The notes under the pieces are model-generated. The model was not told the DNA's origin. It worked only from the letters and a program-made list of their open reading frames with translations, and made no database searches. The position numbers and the translations under genes were made by a program. Shown here in pieces: positions 1-6,423 of a stretch of 7,322 nt of DNA. The stretch is from assembly GCA_947379865.1 (NCBI GenBank), contig CANCOY010000151.1, positions 1-7,322 of the forward strand. The letters are read 5' to 3'. Source of the DNA: Acetobacteraceae bacterium. Lineage in GTDB: Bacteria > Pseudomonadota > Alphaproteobacteria > Zavarziniales > Zavarziniaceae. Numbering within the stretch: the stretch's first letter is position 1; every line of letters starts with the position of its first letter.

Positions 1-781
1 CACCCAGCGCCATCAGCAGGCGCAGCACCAGAATGCGAAAGGTGGCGGGGTCGGTTTTCACAAAGCGGCGGCTGCCCATCCAGATGCCAAGGCCCATGGC
101 GGGCAAAGCCATGCTCAACAGGCCCGCGAGGCGCGGATCCACCAGGCCACCGGCGCCGGCCATGCTGAGCGCGATGACATCGGTAAACAGGAAATAGGCA
201 ATCACCGAGGCGCGGCCCACATGGGCGGCATGGGCACCGGAAAACCAGAACAACACCGCCGGCGGCCCGCCTACGCCGGCGAGGCCATTCAGCAGGCCAG
301 AGGCGACCCCCGTGGCCAGCGCCACCGGGCGGCCGGGCGTGGCGGGGGGCGGTGCGTCCTCTGCCGCAGATTTGCGGCCCGAGCGCTCCAGCGCAAAGGC
401 AGCCCCGATAATCACCAGCGAGACCGCCACCCGCACCGGCACATCGGGCAGGGTAGAGAGCAGGGCAATGCCCACCGGCGTGCCCAAGAGGCAGCCCAGC
501 ACCAGGGGCGCGATCGACCGCCAGTCCACATCCCGCCACACCTGGGGTAACAGGGAAAGGCTGGCGCCAATCTCCAGCGCAAAGATCACCGGCACCACCA
601 GGGACGGCGGCAGCACCAGGGCCAGCCCCGCCACCCCGATCATGGAGGCGCCAAAGCCCGCAAAGCCCCGCACGAAAAAGGCGGCCGTCACCACCAGTTG
701 GACCCACGCCACCACCCACCACGGCGTCTGAACCCAGAAGGCCGCAATGCCCGACAGAACCTCAGCCATGACAACATCCAT
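1..781 (-). CDS. TauE/SafE-family permease (sulfite exporter-type), partial at left edge
   Basis: A membrane protein of the TauE/SafE (formerly DUF81) family, whose characterised members export sulfite, sulfoacetate or related organic anions across the inner membrane. About 260 residues are visible, close to the full family length of roughly 250-260, and the stop codon lies beyond position 1. The family signature is clear: an early FVRGFAGFGAS turn after the first helix (about residues 36-46), then hydrophobic helices, a hydrophilic Ala/Pro loop, and in the second half the repeat motif SGLLNGLAGVGGPPAVLFW. The start at 781 lies 2 nt after the stop of the upstream transporter gene and has GGA nine bases before it. 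An in-frame ATG at 769 (GGA seven bases before) is equally possible and would remove four residues. It is the last visible gene of the leftward operon. The substrate is not deducible; the sulfite label is a family name only. Confidence 0.9.
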   Translation of the reverse strand, partial: MDVVMAEVLSGIAAFWVQTPWWVVAWVQLVVTAAFFVRGFAGFGASMIGVAGLALVLPPSLVVPVIFALEIGASLSLLPQVWRDVDWRSIAPLVLGCLLGTPVGIALLSTLPDVPVRVAVSLVIIGAAFALERSGRKSAAEDAPPPATPGRPVALATGVASGLLNGLAGVGGPPAVLFWFSGAHAAHVGRASVIAYFLFTDVIALSMAGAGGLVDPRLAGLLSMALPAMGLGIWMGSRRFVKTDPATFRILVLRLLMALG

Positions 782-783
782 GA

Positions 784-1965
784 TTACACATCCAGCACGC
801 CACCCTGCCAGCGCGCCCTGAGGCCAAGGGCCGCCAGTGTTGCCAGCCCGCAAAGCCCTGCCATGGCCAGATAGGCCTGGCCCCCCACCGCCGCATAAAG
901 CGGCCCGGCGCCAGCGGTTACCAGCGCCACCACAAGGCCGGTGCCAATCGCCGCATAAAGGCCCTGGGCCGTGGCCGTCAGGTCTGGCGGGGCGGCGCGG
1001 GCGATGAAGTGCATGGCCCCCAGATGGCAGAAGCCAAAGGTAAGTGCGTGCAGGGCCTGCACCAGCATCAGCATGGGCAGCGCATCACTGACGCCCGTCA
1101 GCGTCCAGCGCAGCACGCCGGCCGCCGCCCCCAGGATGATCATGCGCACCGGCCCCAGCGCCCCCACCACCCGTCCCGAAAAGGCAAAGAGTGCAATTTC
1201 CGCCACCACCCCTTCCGACCACAGCACGCCGATCCACGTCGGGCTGATGCCCACCGCCCCCCAGTGCAACGCACCGAAGGTGTAGAAGACGCCGTGACTG
1301 GCGTTCAGCAGGCTGGTGGCGGCCAGGAACAGCAGGAACACAGGATCGCGCAGAAAGCGGGCCATGGAGCCCTTGCGATGCACCGTGGGCGGCGAGCGCA
1401 CTTCCGGCAGCAGCCAGGCCAGCAGCGCCGTTGCCCCCATGCCCGCCAGCATCAGCCACAGCACCACCGGCGGGCCATAGTGTGGCAGCAGGGCGCCCGC
1501 CCCAAGGGTTGCCCCGACAAAGGCGACGGAGCCCCACAGCCGCACCCGGCCATAGTCATAGCCCCGCTGATAGGCCGCCAGCACGCCGGTGTTCTCGGTC
1601 AGCGATATCAGGGCGGGGAAAATCAGATTGGCCAGCAGGCCAACGCACAGGATCGACCAGAAATTCCATGTTCCCAGATAGAGCGCCGTCACCCCGAAGG
1701 TTGCCCACGCCAGCACCATCAGGATGCTGCGCCGGGCGCCCCGCGCATCCGCCAGCCGCCCCACCACGGGATTGGCCAGGATGCGCAGGATCATGCCCGC
1801 CGCCACCACGGTGCTGATCTGCTGGGGCGACAGGCCCCGGTCAGCCAGCCACACCGGCCAATAGGGGACAGACACCCCCATGGACAGGAACGAAACGCCA
1901 TAAAACAGCGCCATGCGCACCGCCACCGGCACGCGCTGGCGCAGTGGCAGCGCTGTCTGGCTCAA
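784..1965 (-). CDS. MFS transporter, HcaT-like (MFS_1-like family)
   Basis: A 393-residue major facilitator superfamily protein with about twelve hydrophobic helices, expected in the inner membrane. The N-terminal pattern (SVPYWPVWLADRGLSPQQIS, about residues 32-51) and the following loop NPVVGRLADARGARR (about 65-79, the MFS motif A position between helices 2 and 3) match the group containing the phenylpropionate permease HcaT and related organic-acid or nucleoside symporters. The length is close to HcaT (about 380). The start is a TTG whose last two bases belong to the TGA stop of the hydrolase gene (a TTGA overlap), with no clear ribosome binding site. This suggests translational coupling. 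No upstream in-frame start was found before the overlap. The alternative ATG at 1914 (residue 18, just before helix 1) would still give a complete transporter. Co-transcription with a serine hydrolase suggests uptake of an ester or lactone, or of a product of that enzyme; this is inference. Confidence 0.9.
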   Translation of the reverse strand: MSQTALPLRQRVPVAVRMALFYGVSFLSMGVSVPYWPVWLADRGLSPQQISTVVAAGMILRILANPVVGRLADARGARRSILMVLAWATFGVTALYLGTWNFWSILCVGLLANLIFPALISLTENTGVLAAYQRGYDYGRVRLWGSVAFVGATLGAGALLPHYGPPVVLWLMLAGMGATALLAWLLPEVRSPPTVHRKGSMARFLRDPVFLLFLAATSLLNASHGVFYTFGALHWGAVGISPTWIGVLWSEGVVAEIALFAFSGRVVGALGPVRMIILGAAAGVLRWTLTGVSDALPMLMLVQALHALTFGFCHLGAMHFIARAAPPDLTATAQGLYAAIGTGLVVALVTAGAGPLYAAVGGQAYLAMAGLCGLATLAALGLRARWQGGVLDV

Positions 1966-3125
1966 TGGATGATGGCTGCGTGCACCATGTCTGACAGGCG
2001 CTGCAGCCGGCAGACATTGGGAATTTCCTCCAGCAGGCCCGACGACAGGAAGACGCAGGTCGTCTCCGTCAGCGGATCGACCCAGAACATGTTCGACCCG
2101 GCCCCCAGGCCGCCAAAGGTACCGGGCGAGGCCAGATTGCCGAACGGCATGGGGAACACCCCCGTCCCGCGCAGGAAGAAACCCATGCCCAGGAAGGCGG
2201 GAATATCAGGCCATCCAGCGCGCTCCTTGGCATAGCTCCACAGCAGATTGGGCATGTCGCCCGTCTGGTTGGTGGTGGCCACCCGCAGCATGGCCGGGCT
2301 CAGCACCCGGTGGCCATCCAGCGCGCCGCCCTGGCGCATGGCCTCGGCAAAGCGCAGCAGGTCGGGCGCCGTGGTCAGGCAGCCGCCCGCCGGGATCTCG
2401 CTCTCCTCGTTCATGATCAGGGGCATGCCTTCCAGCGCCTCCGCCGGGAACAGGCCGGGGGTGCGGTCGCGCACCACCACCGGCACCCGGCGCGGCACCA
2501 GATCGGCACGCAGGCCAAAGGCCGTGTCGTTCATGCCCAGCGGCTCGAACACGTCATCAGCCAGAATACGGCGGAAGGGCCGGTTGCCGCCGTCCACCCG
2601 CCGCACCATCTCGCCCAGGATCGCATGGGCGCAGACCGGGCTGTAGTTGATGACGGTGCCTGGCTCGGCTTCGGGCGGCATGGCAGAAACGGCGGCAGAA
2701 ACGGCCGCCAGATCGCCACTCTGCTCGGGCGGGGTCGGCGGGAAGCCGGCGGAAAGGCCCGCCTTGTGGATCATCAGGTCGCCCACGGTGATGCGCTCCT
2801 TGCCGTGGACGCCGAACTCGGGGATCAGTTCCACCACCCGCGTGGTCAGGCTGAGGCGGCCGCGTTCCACCGCCTGCAACACGGCGGTGTTGGTGAACTG
2901 CTTGGCGACCGACATGGTAAAGAAGACATCCTCTGCCCCTAGGGCGCGGCCAGCGGCACGATCGGCAAAGCCGATGGTCTCGCGGAAGGCCACCTCACCC
3001 CGGCGGGCCACGATCATGGCGACACCATCATAGAGGCTGGCGTCGATGTCGGCCGCAATGGTGTCCTTCAAGGCGGCAAGGCGGGCCGGATCAAAGCCAA
3101 GGGCGGCAGGGTGCAGCGCTGTCAT
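1962..3125 (-). CDS. Beta-lactamase-fold serine hydrolase (family VIII esterase/class C-like)
   Basis: A 387-residue protein of the Beta-lactamase (PF00144) superfamily, covering class C-like beta-lactamases, DD-peptidases and family VIII esterases such as EstB. The nucleophile motif SxxK is present as S72-V-A-K75 in the context FFTMSVAKQFTN. The second motif tyrosine is Y161 in NYSPVCAHAILGEMV. The usual YxN asparagine is replaced by Pro163, as is common in EstB-type esterases. The third motif region is a glycine-rich turn at about 335-344 followed by FWVDP, which resembles the GWGGxxGTxFWVDP element of the esterase branch. A conserved HxxGL-type segment is seen as IHKAGL (119-124). There is no signal peptide, so a cytoplasmic location and esterase activity are more likely than beta-lactam resistance. 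The start has a strong GGAGGA ribosome binding site six bases upstream. It lies 21 nt after the upstream small gene and overlaps the transporter start. Exact substrate unknown. Confidence 0.92.
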   Translation of the reverse strand: MTALHPAALGFDPARLAALKDTIAADIDASLYDGVAMIVARRGEVAFRETIGFADRAAGRALGAEDVFFTMSVAKQFTNTAVLQAVERGRLSLTTRVVELIPEFGVHGKERITVGDLMIHKAGLSAGFPPTPPEQSGDLAAVSAAVSAMPPEAEPGTVINYSPVCAHAILGEMVRRVDGGNRPFRRILADDVFEPLGMNDTAFGLRADLVPRRVPVVVRDRTPGLFPAEALEGMPLIMNEESEIPAGGCLTTAPDLLRFAEAMRQGGALDGHRVLSPAMLRVATTNQTGDMPNLLWSYAKERAGWPDIPAFLGMGFFLRGTGVFPMPFGNLASPGTFGGLGAGSNMFWVDPLTETTCVFLSSGLLEEIPNVCRLQRLSDMVHAAIIH

Positions 3126-3146
3126 GGGGAGTCCTCCAATTAAGGT

Positions 3147-3590
3147 TCAAATGGCGACGCTGTGCAGCTGGCGGCGGCGGCAACTCTGCGCCAGTTCATT
3201 CCAGATGGCCTGTTCAATGTCGCGGGCCGCCGGCCCCTCAAGCTCTTCGAGCGCCGCATGCAGGTCCACCAGAAGGCTGCGCAGCGCGTCATTCTCAGTA
3301 TTGAGGGCGGAAATCCGCAAGCCCACATCGGGGGCGCTGACCTGGGCCCTGAGGCGGGCGGCAAGCTCACCCTCCACCACGGGTGCTGCGGCGCGGAAGA
3401 GGGCCTTGAGCTGGGTGTTTTCTTCAACCCGCCAGGCAGCGGCCGTGTCCCACTGTTCGGCGGAGGCGGCCAGCAGCATGACCATGAGGGCCAGATTGCC
3501 CTGACCATAAGTGGTGGGCAGGGCCGGCTGGACCTCCCCCATCAGGCGTTCGATCACGGCCTGAAGCGTGGCATCGACTTCGGGACGCAT
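3147..3590 (-). CDS. Small conserved-type hypothetical protein, helical, first gene of the operon
   Basis: I cannot assign a function. The 147-residue product is predicted to be almost entirely helical, without signal peptide or membrane span. The N-terminal part (MRPEVDATLQAVIERLMGEV) is a regular amphipathic helix, and residues about 70-130 contain heptad-like leucine spacing (ISALNTENDALRSLLVDLHA) suggesting a coiled coil or helical bundle. The start at 3590 is preferred over an ATG at 3623 because a GGGAGGG ribosome binding site lies about six bases before it; the longer form would add eleven residues with no such signal. It is the first gene of the leftward operon and lies 21 nt before the serine hydrolase, so a role connected with that pathway is possible but unproven. 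Confidence 0.8.
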   Translation of the reverse strand: MRPEVDATLQAVIERLMGEVQPALPTTYGQGNLALMVMLLAASAEQWDTAAAWRVEENTQLKALFRAAAPVVEGELAARLRAQVSAPDVGLRISALNTENDALRSLLVDLHAALEELEGPAARDIEQAIWNELAQSCRRRQLHSVAI

Positions 3591-3715
3591 GGCCCACCCT
3601 CCCCCGATCTTGTTATGATGCAAAGCCTAGCACGCACGGCAGGATCCGGGGAGGCTCGGCACAGGGCATGGCCACAGGCGGGGTTTTCGCCATTTGGCCT
3701 CAGGAAAGTACAGAC
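3591..3715. promoter_or_regulatory. Divergent intergenic region, probable promoters for both directions
   Basis: This 125-base gap separates the starts of the leftward four-gene operon and the rightward secreted-protein gene, so promoters for both must lie here or inside a flanking gene. The most A/T-rich stretch is around 3608-3625. It contains TATGAT at 3614-3619, five of six matches to the sigma-70 -10 box on the plus strand, but there is no convincing -35 element 17 bases upstream. No operator palindrome was recognised. The location is well supported; individual promoter elements are not. Confidence 0.35.
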
Positions 3716-4840
3716 ATGCGCATATCAACCCCCATTATTGTGGCCAGCCTTGGCCTCCTCCTTGGCCTTGCCACCGCCCAGGCCGGCACGGACGCGGGCA
3801 AAGGCACGGAAAAATCCAAACCGGCGGCCGTTGAGCGGCCGACCGACAAGCAGGCTCCGTCCAAGGAAAAACAGACGCCGGGAAACCTGCTCTCCCCGCC
3901 CGCCGAGTCCCCCGCCGCACCGGCCCCTGCGCCCGCTGAAGAGGCGCCGCCCGAACGCGAGGCCAGCACCGCGCCCCCACCCGGCATGATTGCACCCTTC
4001 GCCCAATGGAACCCGGTGGAGAATGGCCCAACGTTCGAGGCCTCAGCCGATCTGGCGCGGTGCCCCAAGTCCACCCTGTGTACGCCCGTCCTGGCAAAGG
4101 TGAAGGGGGTATCGGCGGGCAGCGGTGACCATGAAACCTATGACATCACCATAAGCTTTGGCACGGGCGAGGCGGGCCGAACCTTGTCACTGCCACGGGA
4201 GTCGATCAGCGGGGCAATCAGCTTCACCACCGTCGAGGTCGACGCCAAAAACAGCCTGCGCGAAATCGCGCTCAGCTATTACACCGGCGGCGCCCACTGC
4301 TGCTCCTATCTTGGCATCTTCTCCGAGACACCAGCGGGAATCGCCCTCGCCGATTTTGGCGAGCGTGATGGTGATGCCTATGGCGGCAGCTTCCCCAAGA
4401 GTTTCGAATCGAGGCCCGTATTCGAATTCTCAGACGATCGCTTCAAATACCTGTTCGGGCCCTATTCAGATTCGGCCGCCCCCGCCTCACTCCTCAAGGT
4501 TGAGGGTGGCGAGATCGTGGACGTTACCACAGATCCCGCCAATGCCGCGATCCACCGTCACTGGATGGAGGTCTTCAAGCCCGGCTGTGGTGACGGCATC
4601 AACGGTCATTGCGCCGGCTATGTTGCCTCGGCCTGGCGGGTGGGCGCCCAGAAGGAGGCCGAAGCCTATATGCTGATGCACCACACCAGCCGCCGGACCA
4701 ACCCGGATATCTGGCTGCCGGAATACTGCCGCACCAAGATCACGGGCAGCGCGGAATGCCCGATTACCGACAAGATCACCTTTGCCGATTTCCCCGATGC
4801 GCTTGCCTATGTGCTGCACGAATGGGGCTATTCCCATTAA
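3716..4840 (+). CDS. Secreted protein with TGGAHCC motif, function unknown
   Basis: A 374-residue exported protein. Residues 1-23 form a classic signal peptide (MRIST, a hydrophobic core, then ATAQA before Gly24), which sends the protein to the periplasm; there is no lipobox cysteine. Residues about 24-95 are a low-complexity linker rich in Pro, Ala, Glu and Lys, typical of a flexible tether. The globular part (about 110-374) carries the motif YTGGAHCCS at 189-197, which I recall from many uncharacterised proteobacterial secreted proteins. Eight cysteines (about 116, 122, 195, 196, 291, 299, 338, 348), an even number confined to the domain, suggest disulfide bonds. The start at 3716 is chosen because it begins exactly at the signal peptide and has AGGA about ten bases upstream; an ATG at 3668 would bury the signal sequence behind sixteen residues. 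It is transcribed divergently from the hydrolase-transporter operon. No enzymatic motif is recognised. Confidence 0.85.
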   Translation: MRISTPIIVASLGLLLGLATAQAGTDAGKGTEKSKPAAVERPTDKQAPSKEKQTPGNLLSPPAESPAAPAPAPAEEAPPEREASTAPPPGMIAPFAQWNPVENGPTFEASADLARCPKSTLCTPVLAKVKGVSAGSGDHETYDITISFGTGEAGRTLSLPRESISGAISFTTVEVDAKNSLREIALSYYTGGAHCCSYLGIFSETPAGIALADFGERDGDAYGGSFPKSFESRPVFEFSDDRFKYLFGPYSDSAAPASLLKVEGGEIVDVTTDPANAAIHRHWMEVFKPGCGDGINGHCAGYVASAWRVGAQKEAEAYMLMHHTSRRTNPDIWLPEYCRTKITGSAECPITDKITFADFPDALAYVLHEWGYSH

Positions 4841-4928
4841 GCTAGAGACGTTGATTTCATTGAGGTATTTGGCACGGCCTTTTAGGCCCCCAGCACGCTG
4901 CGCCCGCCTCAAATCAAGGAGAATGAAA
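4841..4928 (+). other. Short A/T-richer spacer with a weak inverted repeat
   Basis: The 88 bases between the secreted-protein gene and the next gene are less G/C-rich than their surroundings. They contain a five-base-pair perfect inverted repeat with a three-base loop, GGCCT-TTT-AGGCC at 4876-4888. No T-run follows it, so it is not a convincing rho-independent terminator. A strong AGGAG ribosome binding site at 4917-4921 sets the start of the following gene at 4929. Confidence 0.4.
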
Positions 4929-5513
4929 ATGGGCAATCGTAATCAGCTGGAATACAAAATCCAAGAATGGCTTGGCGCGGAGGCCACGGACGACGACGCT
5001 CTCCTAGTTTATGCCCATATGCGCGCAACCGGGCTAATCATTTACAACGACAATCTGGGCCTGCACATTCCCGACATCGACAACATCGACCTGCTGGCGG
5101 TATATGCCGCCGCGCAGGCAGCAGCCGCCACAGCCTCCACCACATTCACGCTTTACTGGACCGGCGCTGACGAGGACGCATCTCTGGCGATGGGCAACTT
5201 TGCCACCCATGCCGATGCCATGGCGGGCGTCACCGACACTGAAGTCACCCTACTTGACCGGTGCGCCGACGATGCACAGCGCCAACGCATAAAAGACGGC
5301 TCTTGGTCGGTATCTGTAACAGGCGCCAACCTGTGGGGGCCGGTCACCCTGAACGGCAAGCCGGTTGATTTCGACGCCGCCGTCAACCTGATGGACGACG
5401 AGATCCGCGAACGCCTGTACAGCAAATTTGACGAGGGCCAGGAACAGGAATTTCTTGACGCATATGTCGCCGCGCATGCGGCAAAGTACGGCGGCAAGGA
5501 ATTCTCAGTATGA
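4929..5513 (+). CDS. Hypothetical acidic protein, 194 residues, not recognised
   Basis: I do not recognise this family. The product is soluble, acidic and without signal peptide or membrane helix. It starts with an amphipathic helix (about 5-16, ending EWLGAE), has a short Ala-rich helix near 58-70, and ends in a charged helical segment (about 155-194) that includes DEGQEQEFLDAYVAAHAAKYGG. The start at 4929 is chosen because AGGAG at 4917-4921 lies seven bases before it. The in-frame ATG at 4923 is only one base from that site, and the longer open frame to 4782 would overlap the upstream gene. The stop overlaps the ATG of the next small frame as ATGA (5510-5513). That tight coupling to tiny genes is typical of phage, plasmid or island genes, but no phage hallmark is present. 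Coding is supported by a good ribosome site and consistent G/C at third positions. Confidence 0.7.
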   Translation: MGNRNQLEYKIQEWLGAEATDDDALLVYAHMRATGLIIYNDNLGLHIPDIDNIDLLAVYAAAQAAAATASTTFTLYWTGADEDASLAMGNFATHADAMAGVTDTEVTLLDRCADDAQRQRIKDGSWSVSVTGANLWGPVTLNGKPVDFDAAVNLMDDEIRERLYSKFDEGQEQEFLDAYVAAHAAKYGGKEFSV

Positions 5514-5721
5514 CCCCGACGCAAGCCGCCAAAGCGGCCACCACGAACTCCACGTCAAGATGGATGCTCTCGGCTGGGCCGATCAGGCCACCGACCTCAC
5601 GGCCGCCTCGCACCTGCTCCCCGGCAGCGAAGCCTTCTGGCTGGAAATGGGCAGCCACTGCACGAGCAACGCTGGCACCGTGTCGCTAGAGAAGCCTTGG
5701 CCCGAAAGCCTCAAGCCATGA
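5510..5721 (+). pseudogene. Small ORF downstream of the 194-aa gene, broken by one missing base
   Basis: The ATG at 5510 overlaps the preceding stop (ATGA) and opens with MTPTQAAKAATT. That frame soon loses coding character and stops near 5687. From about 5545 the neighbouring frame has strong third-position G/C and plausible protein content (ELHVKMDALGWADQATDL) and runs to a TGA at 5719-5721. Adding one C in the ACCAC run near 5539-5544 would join both parts into a protein of about 70 residues. Either the gene carries a real one-base deletion or the sequence has an indel error. No known family is recognised. The stop again overlaps an ATG (5718), continuing the coupled arrangement. Confidence 0.5.
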
Positions 5722-5881
5722 TCCCCTCCGCAGCCCGCCGCCGGGCGTAATCAACCCGCTGCGGCAGCTCTACGCGCGGCAAAGTCTGGCCGTCGACGAA
5801 GCGGCCAAGGTGAAGAACAAATCCGCCTAAAAGGGCCTGCCCGACGTGGCCGAGCTAGGGGCCGCGTCTGACAACCACGAG
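5718..5881 (+). pseudogene. Remnant of a third small plus-strand gene, frameshifted and truncated
   Basis: An ATG at 5718 overlaps the previous stop (ATGA) and begins MIPSAARRR before a TAA at 5748-5750. The frame one base away continues as coding-like sequence: VINPLRQLYARQSLAVDEAA from 5747, then an in-frame TAA at 5828-5830, then KGLPDVAELGAASDNHEA to about 5881. The predicted product is a charged helical protein. At least one frame change (within the GCCGCCGGGCG stretch, about 5736-5746) and one stop interrupt it, and it appears to end at the junction near 5878-5883, where minus-strand DUF6671-like sequence begins. Family unknown. The call rests on codon character and the overlap pattern only. 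Confidence 0.4.
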
Positions 5882-6149
5882 GCGCAGAGCCTAGGCTGGC
5901 CCAGTGCCGCCATGCCCAACCGGGCCTTGCAGATCGCCAGGTTGCCCATCGTTCCCGTGCGGGGATTTCCCGGCTGAAGGTGCCGAATTCATCGGTATCA
6001 ATAGCGGACGGCACGATGATGGTTGCGCCCAGCCTCTTCTTGAAGACAGGAGAAATGGCGGATGCCTTCTGATGCATGATCCCGAGGGCAATCAGGGCGC
6101 CACGATAAATCGTGACGCCCCCCTCGCTGGTGTTCAGGTCAGAGCACAT
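5878..6149 (-). pseudogene. DUF6671-like protein gene, frameshifted and missing its 3' part
   Basis: The minus-strand reading from 6149 contains IYRGALIALGIMHQKASAI, then FKKRLGATIIVPSAIDTDEFGTF, which I match from memory to the N-terminal half of DUF6671 proteins (MHGKE-type motif, then a VVP..DTD.FGTF.GEIPR segment). After the GEIP-like element the frame fails. Restoring one C in the run at 5961-5964 gives IPRTGTMGNLAICKARLGMA, then ALGQPRLCAS, again the expected family order. At about 5878, where the family would continue with a SEGSFGPHP-like segment, similarity stops and unrelated sequence follows, so the C-terminal half is absent. The ATG at 6149 overlaps the end of the PII-like gene. 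A stronger ribosome site (GAGGGGGG) precedes an ACG at 6113, which may be a mutated original start. Function of DUF6671 is unknown; the position after sbtA and a PII-like regulator is its main clue. Confidence 0.6.
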
Positions 6150-6421
6150 TCAGACCCTGGGCCTCGGTGACGATACCAATCCCGCCATATCGCCGGAGAA
6201 AATCCTCGATATCCGCAGTCATCTGCCCGGCCTGTTCTGGGGTGCAGATGATGGTGACGACGGCGTCGCACAATCCGGGCGTGGCCAGGCCCTCACGATT
6301 TTTCCCGGACAGGCCAGTGTTCACGACATAGGCCTGGAAGAGACCTTTTTTCGATGAGGGCCGTCAGCGGCTGAACAACGGCCTCGGGAATGATTACGTC
6401 GATGCGATTCACGGTCTTCAT
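6139..6421 (-). pseudogene. PII-like regulator (SbtB-type) of the bicarbonate transporter, one-base frameshift
   Basis: Small PII-superfamily proteins next to SbtA bind nucleotides and modulate bicarbonate uptake (SbtB in cyanobacteria). The ATG at 6421 lies two bases after the sbtA stop, with GGGGGTGA before it, and gives MKTVNRIDVIIPEAVVQPLT, a typical beta-alpha opening. At the six-A run (plus-strand T-run around 6344-6349) the frame breaks. In the next frame the protein continues GLFQAYVVNTGLSG, DAVVTIICTPEQ and DIEDFLRRYGGIGIVTEAQG to a TGA at 6139-6141. With five A instead of six, one continuous frame of about 93 residues results, a normal size for short PII-like proteins lacking a long T-loop. 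As written, translation from 6421 would stop after about 42 residues. The break could be real inactivation, a sequencing error or, less likely, programmed slippage. Confidence 0.7.
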
Positions 6422-6423
6422 GT

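Noticed and set aside
1009..2235. 408-codon plus-strand open frame opposite the transporter and hydrolase genes
   Set aside because: Composition is dominated by His, Gln, Arg and Pro, the usual antisense artefact of G/C-rich coding DNA, and it lies entirely opposite two well-recognised genes.
2641..2646. Hydrolase lacking the canonical YxN asparagine, read as a dead enzyme
   Set aside because: EstB-type family VIII esterases commonly keep only the tyrosine at this motif, and SxxK is intact, so loss of activity is not implied.
2310..2942. 210-codon plus-strand open frame opposite the hydrolase
   Set aside because: His/Arg/Gln-rich antisense shadow of the serine hydrolase with no family features.
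4876..4888. GGCCT-TTT-AGGCC inverted repeat as a terminator
   Set aside because: Stem of only five pairs and no following T-run.
5904..6170. 88-codon plus-strand open frame over the DUF6671-like remnant
   Set aside because: The minus strand carries recognisable family motifs here; the plus frame is its antisense shadow.
6344..6349. Programmed frameshifting at the A-run of the PII-like gene
   Set aside because: The needed shift is +1, the run is only six A, and it does not form a standard -1 slippery heptamer in the required frame, so an indel is the simpler explanation.
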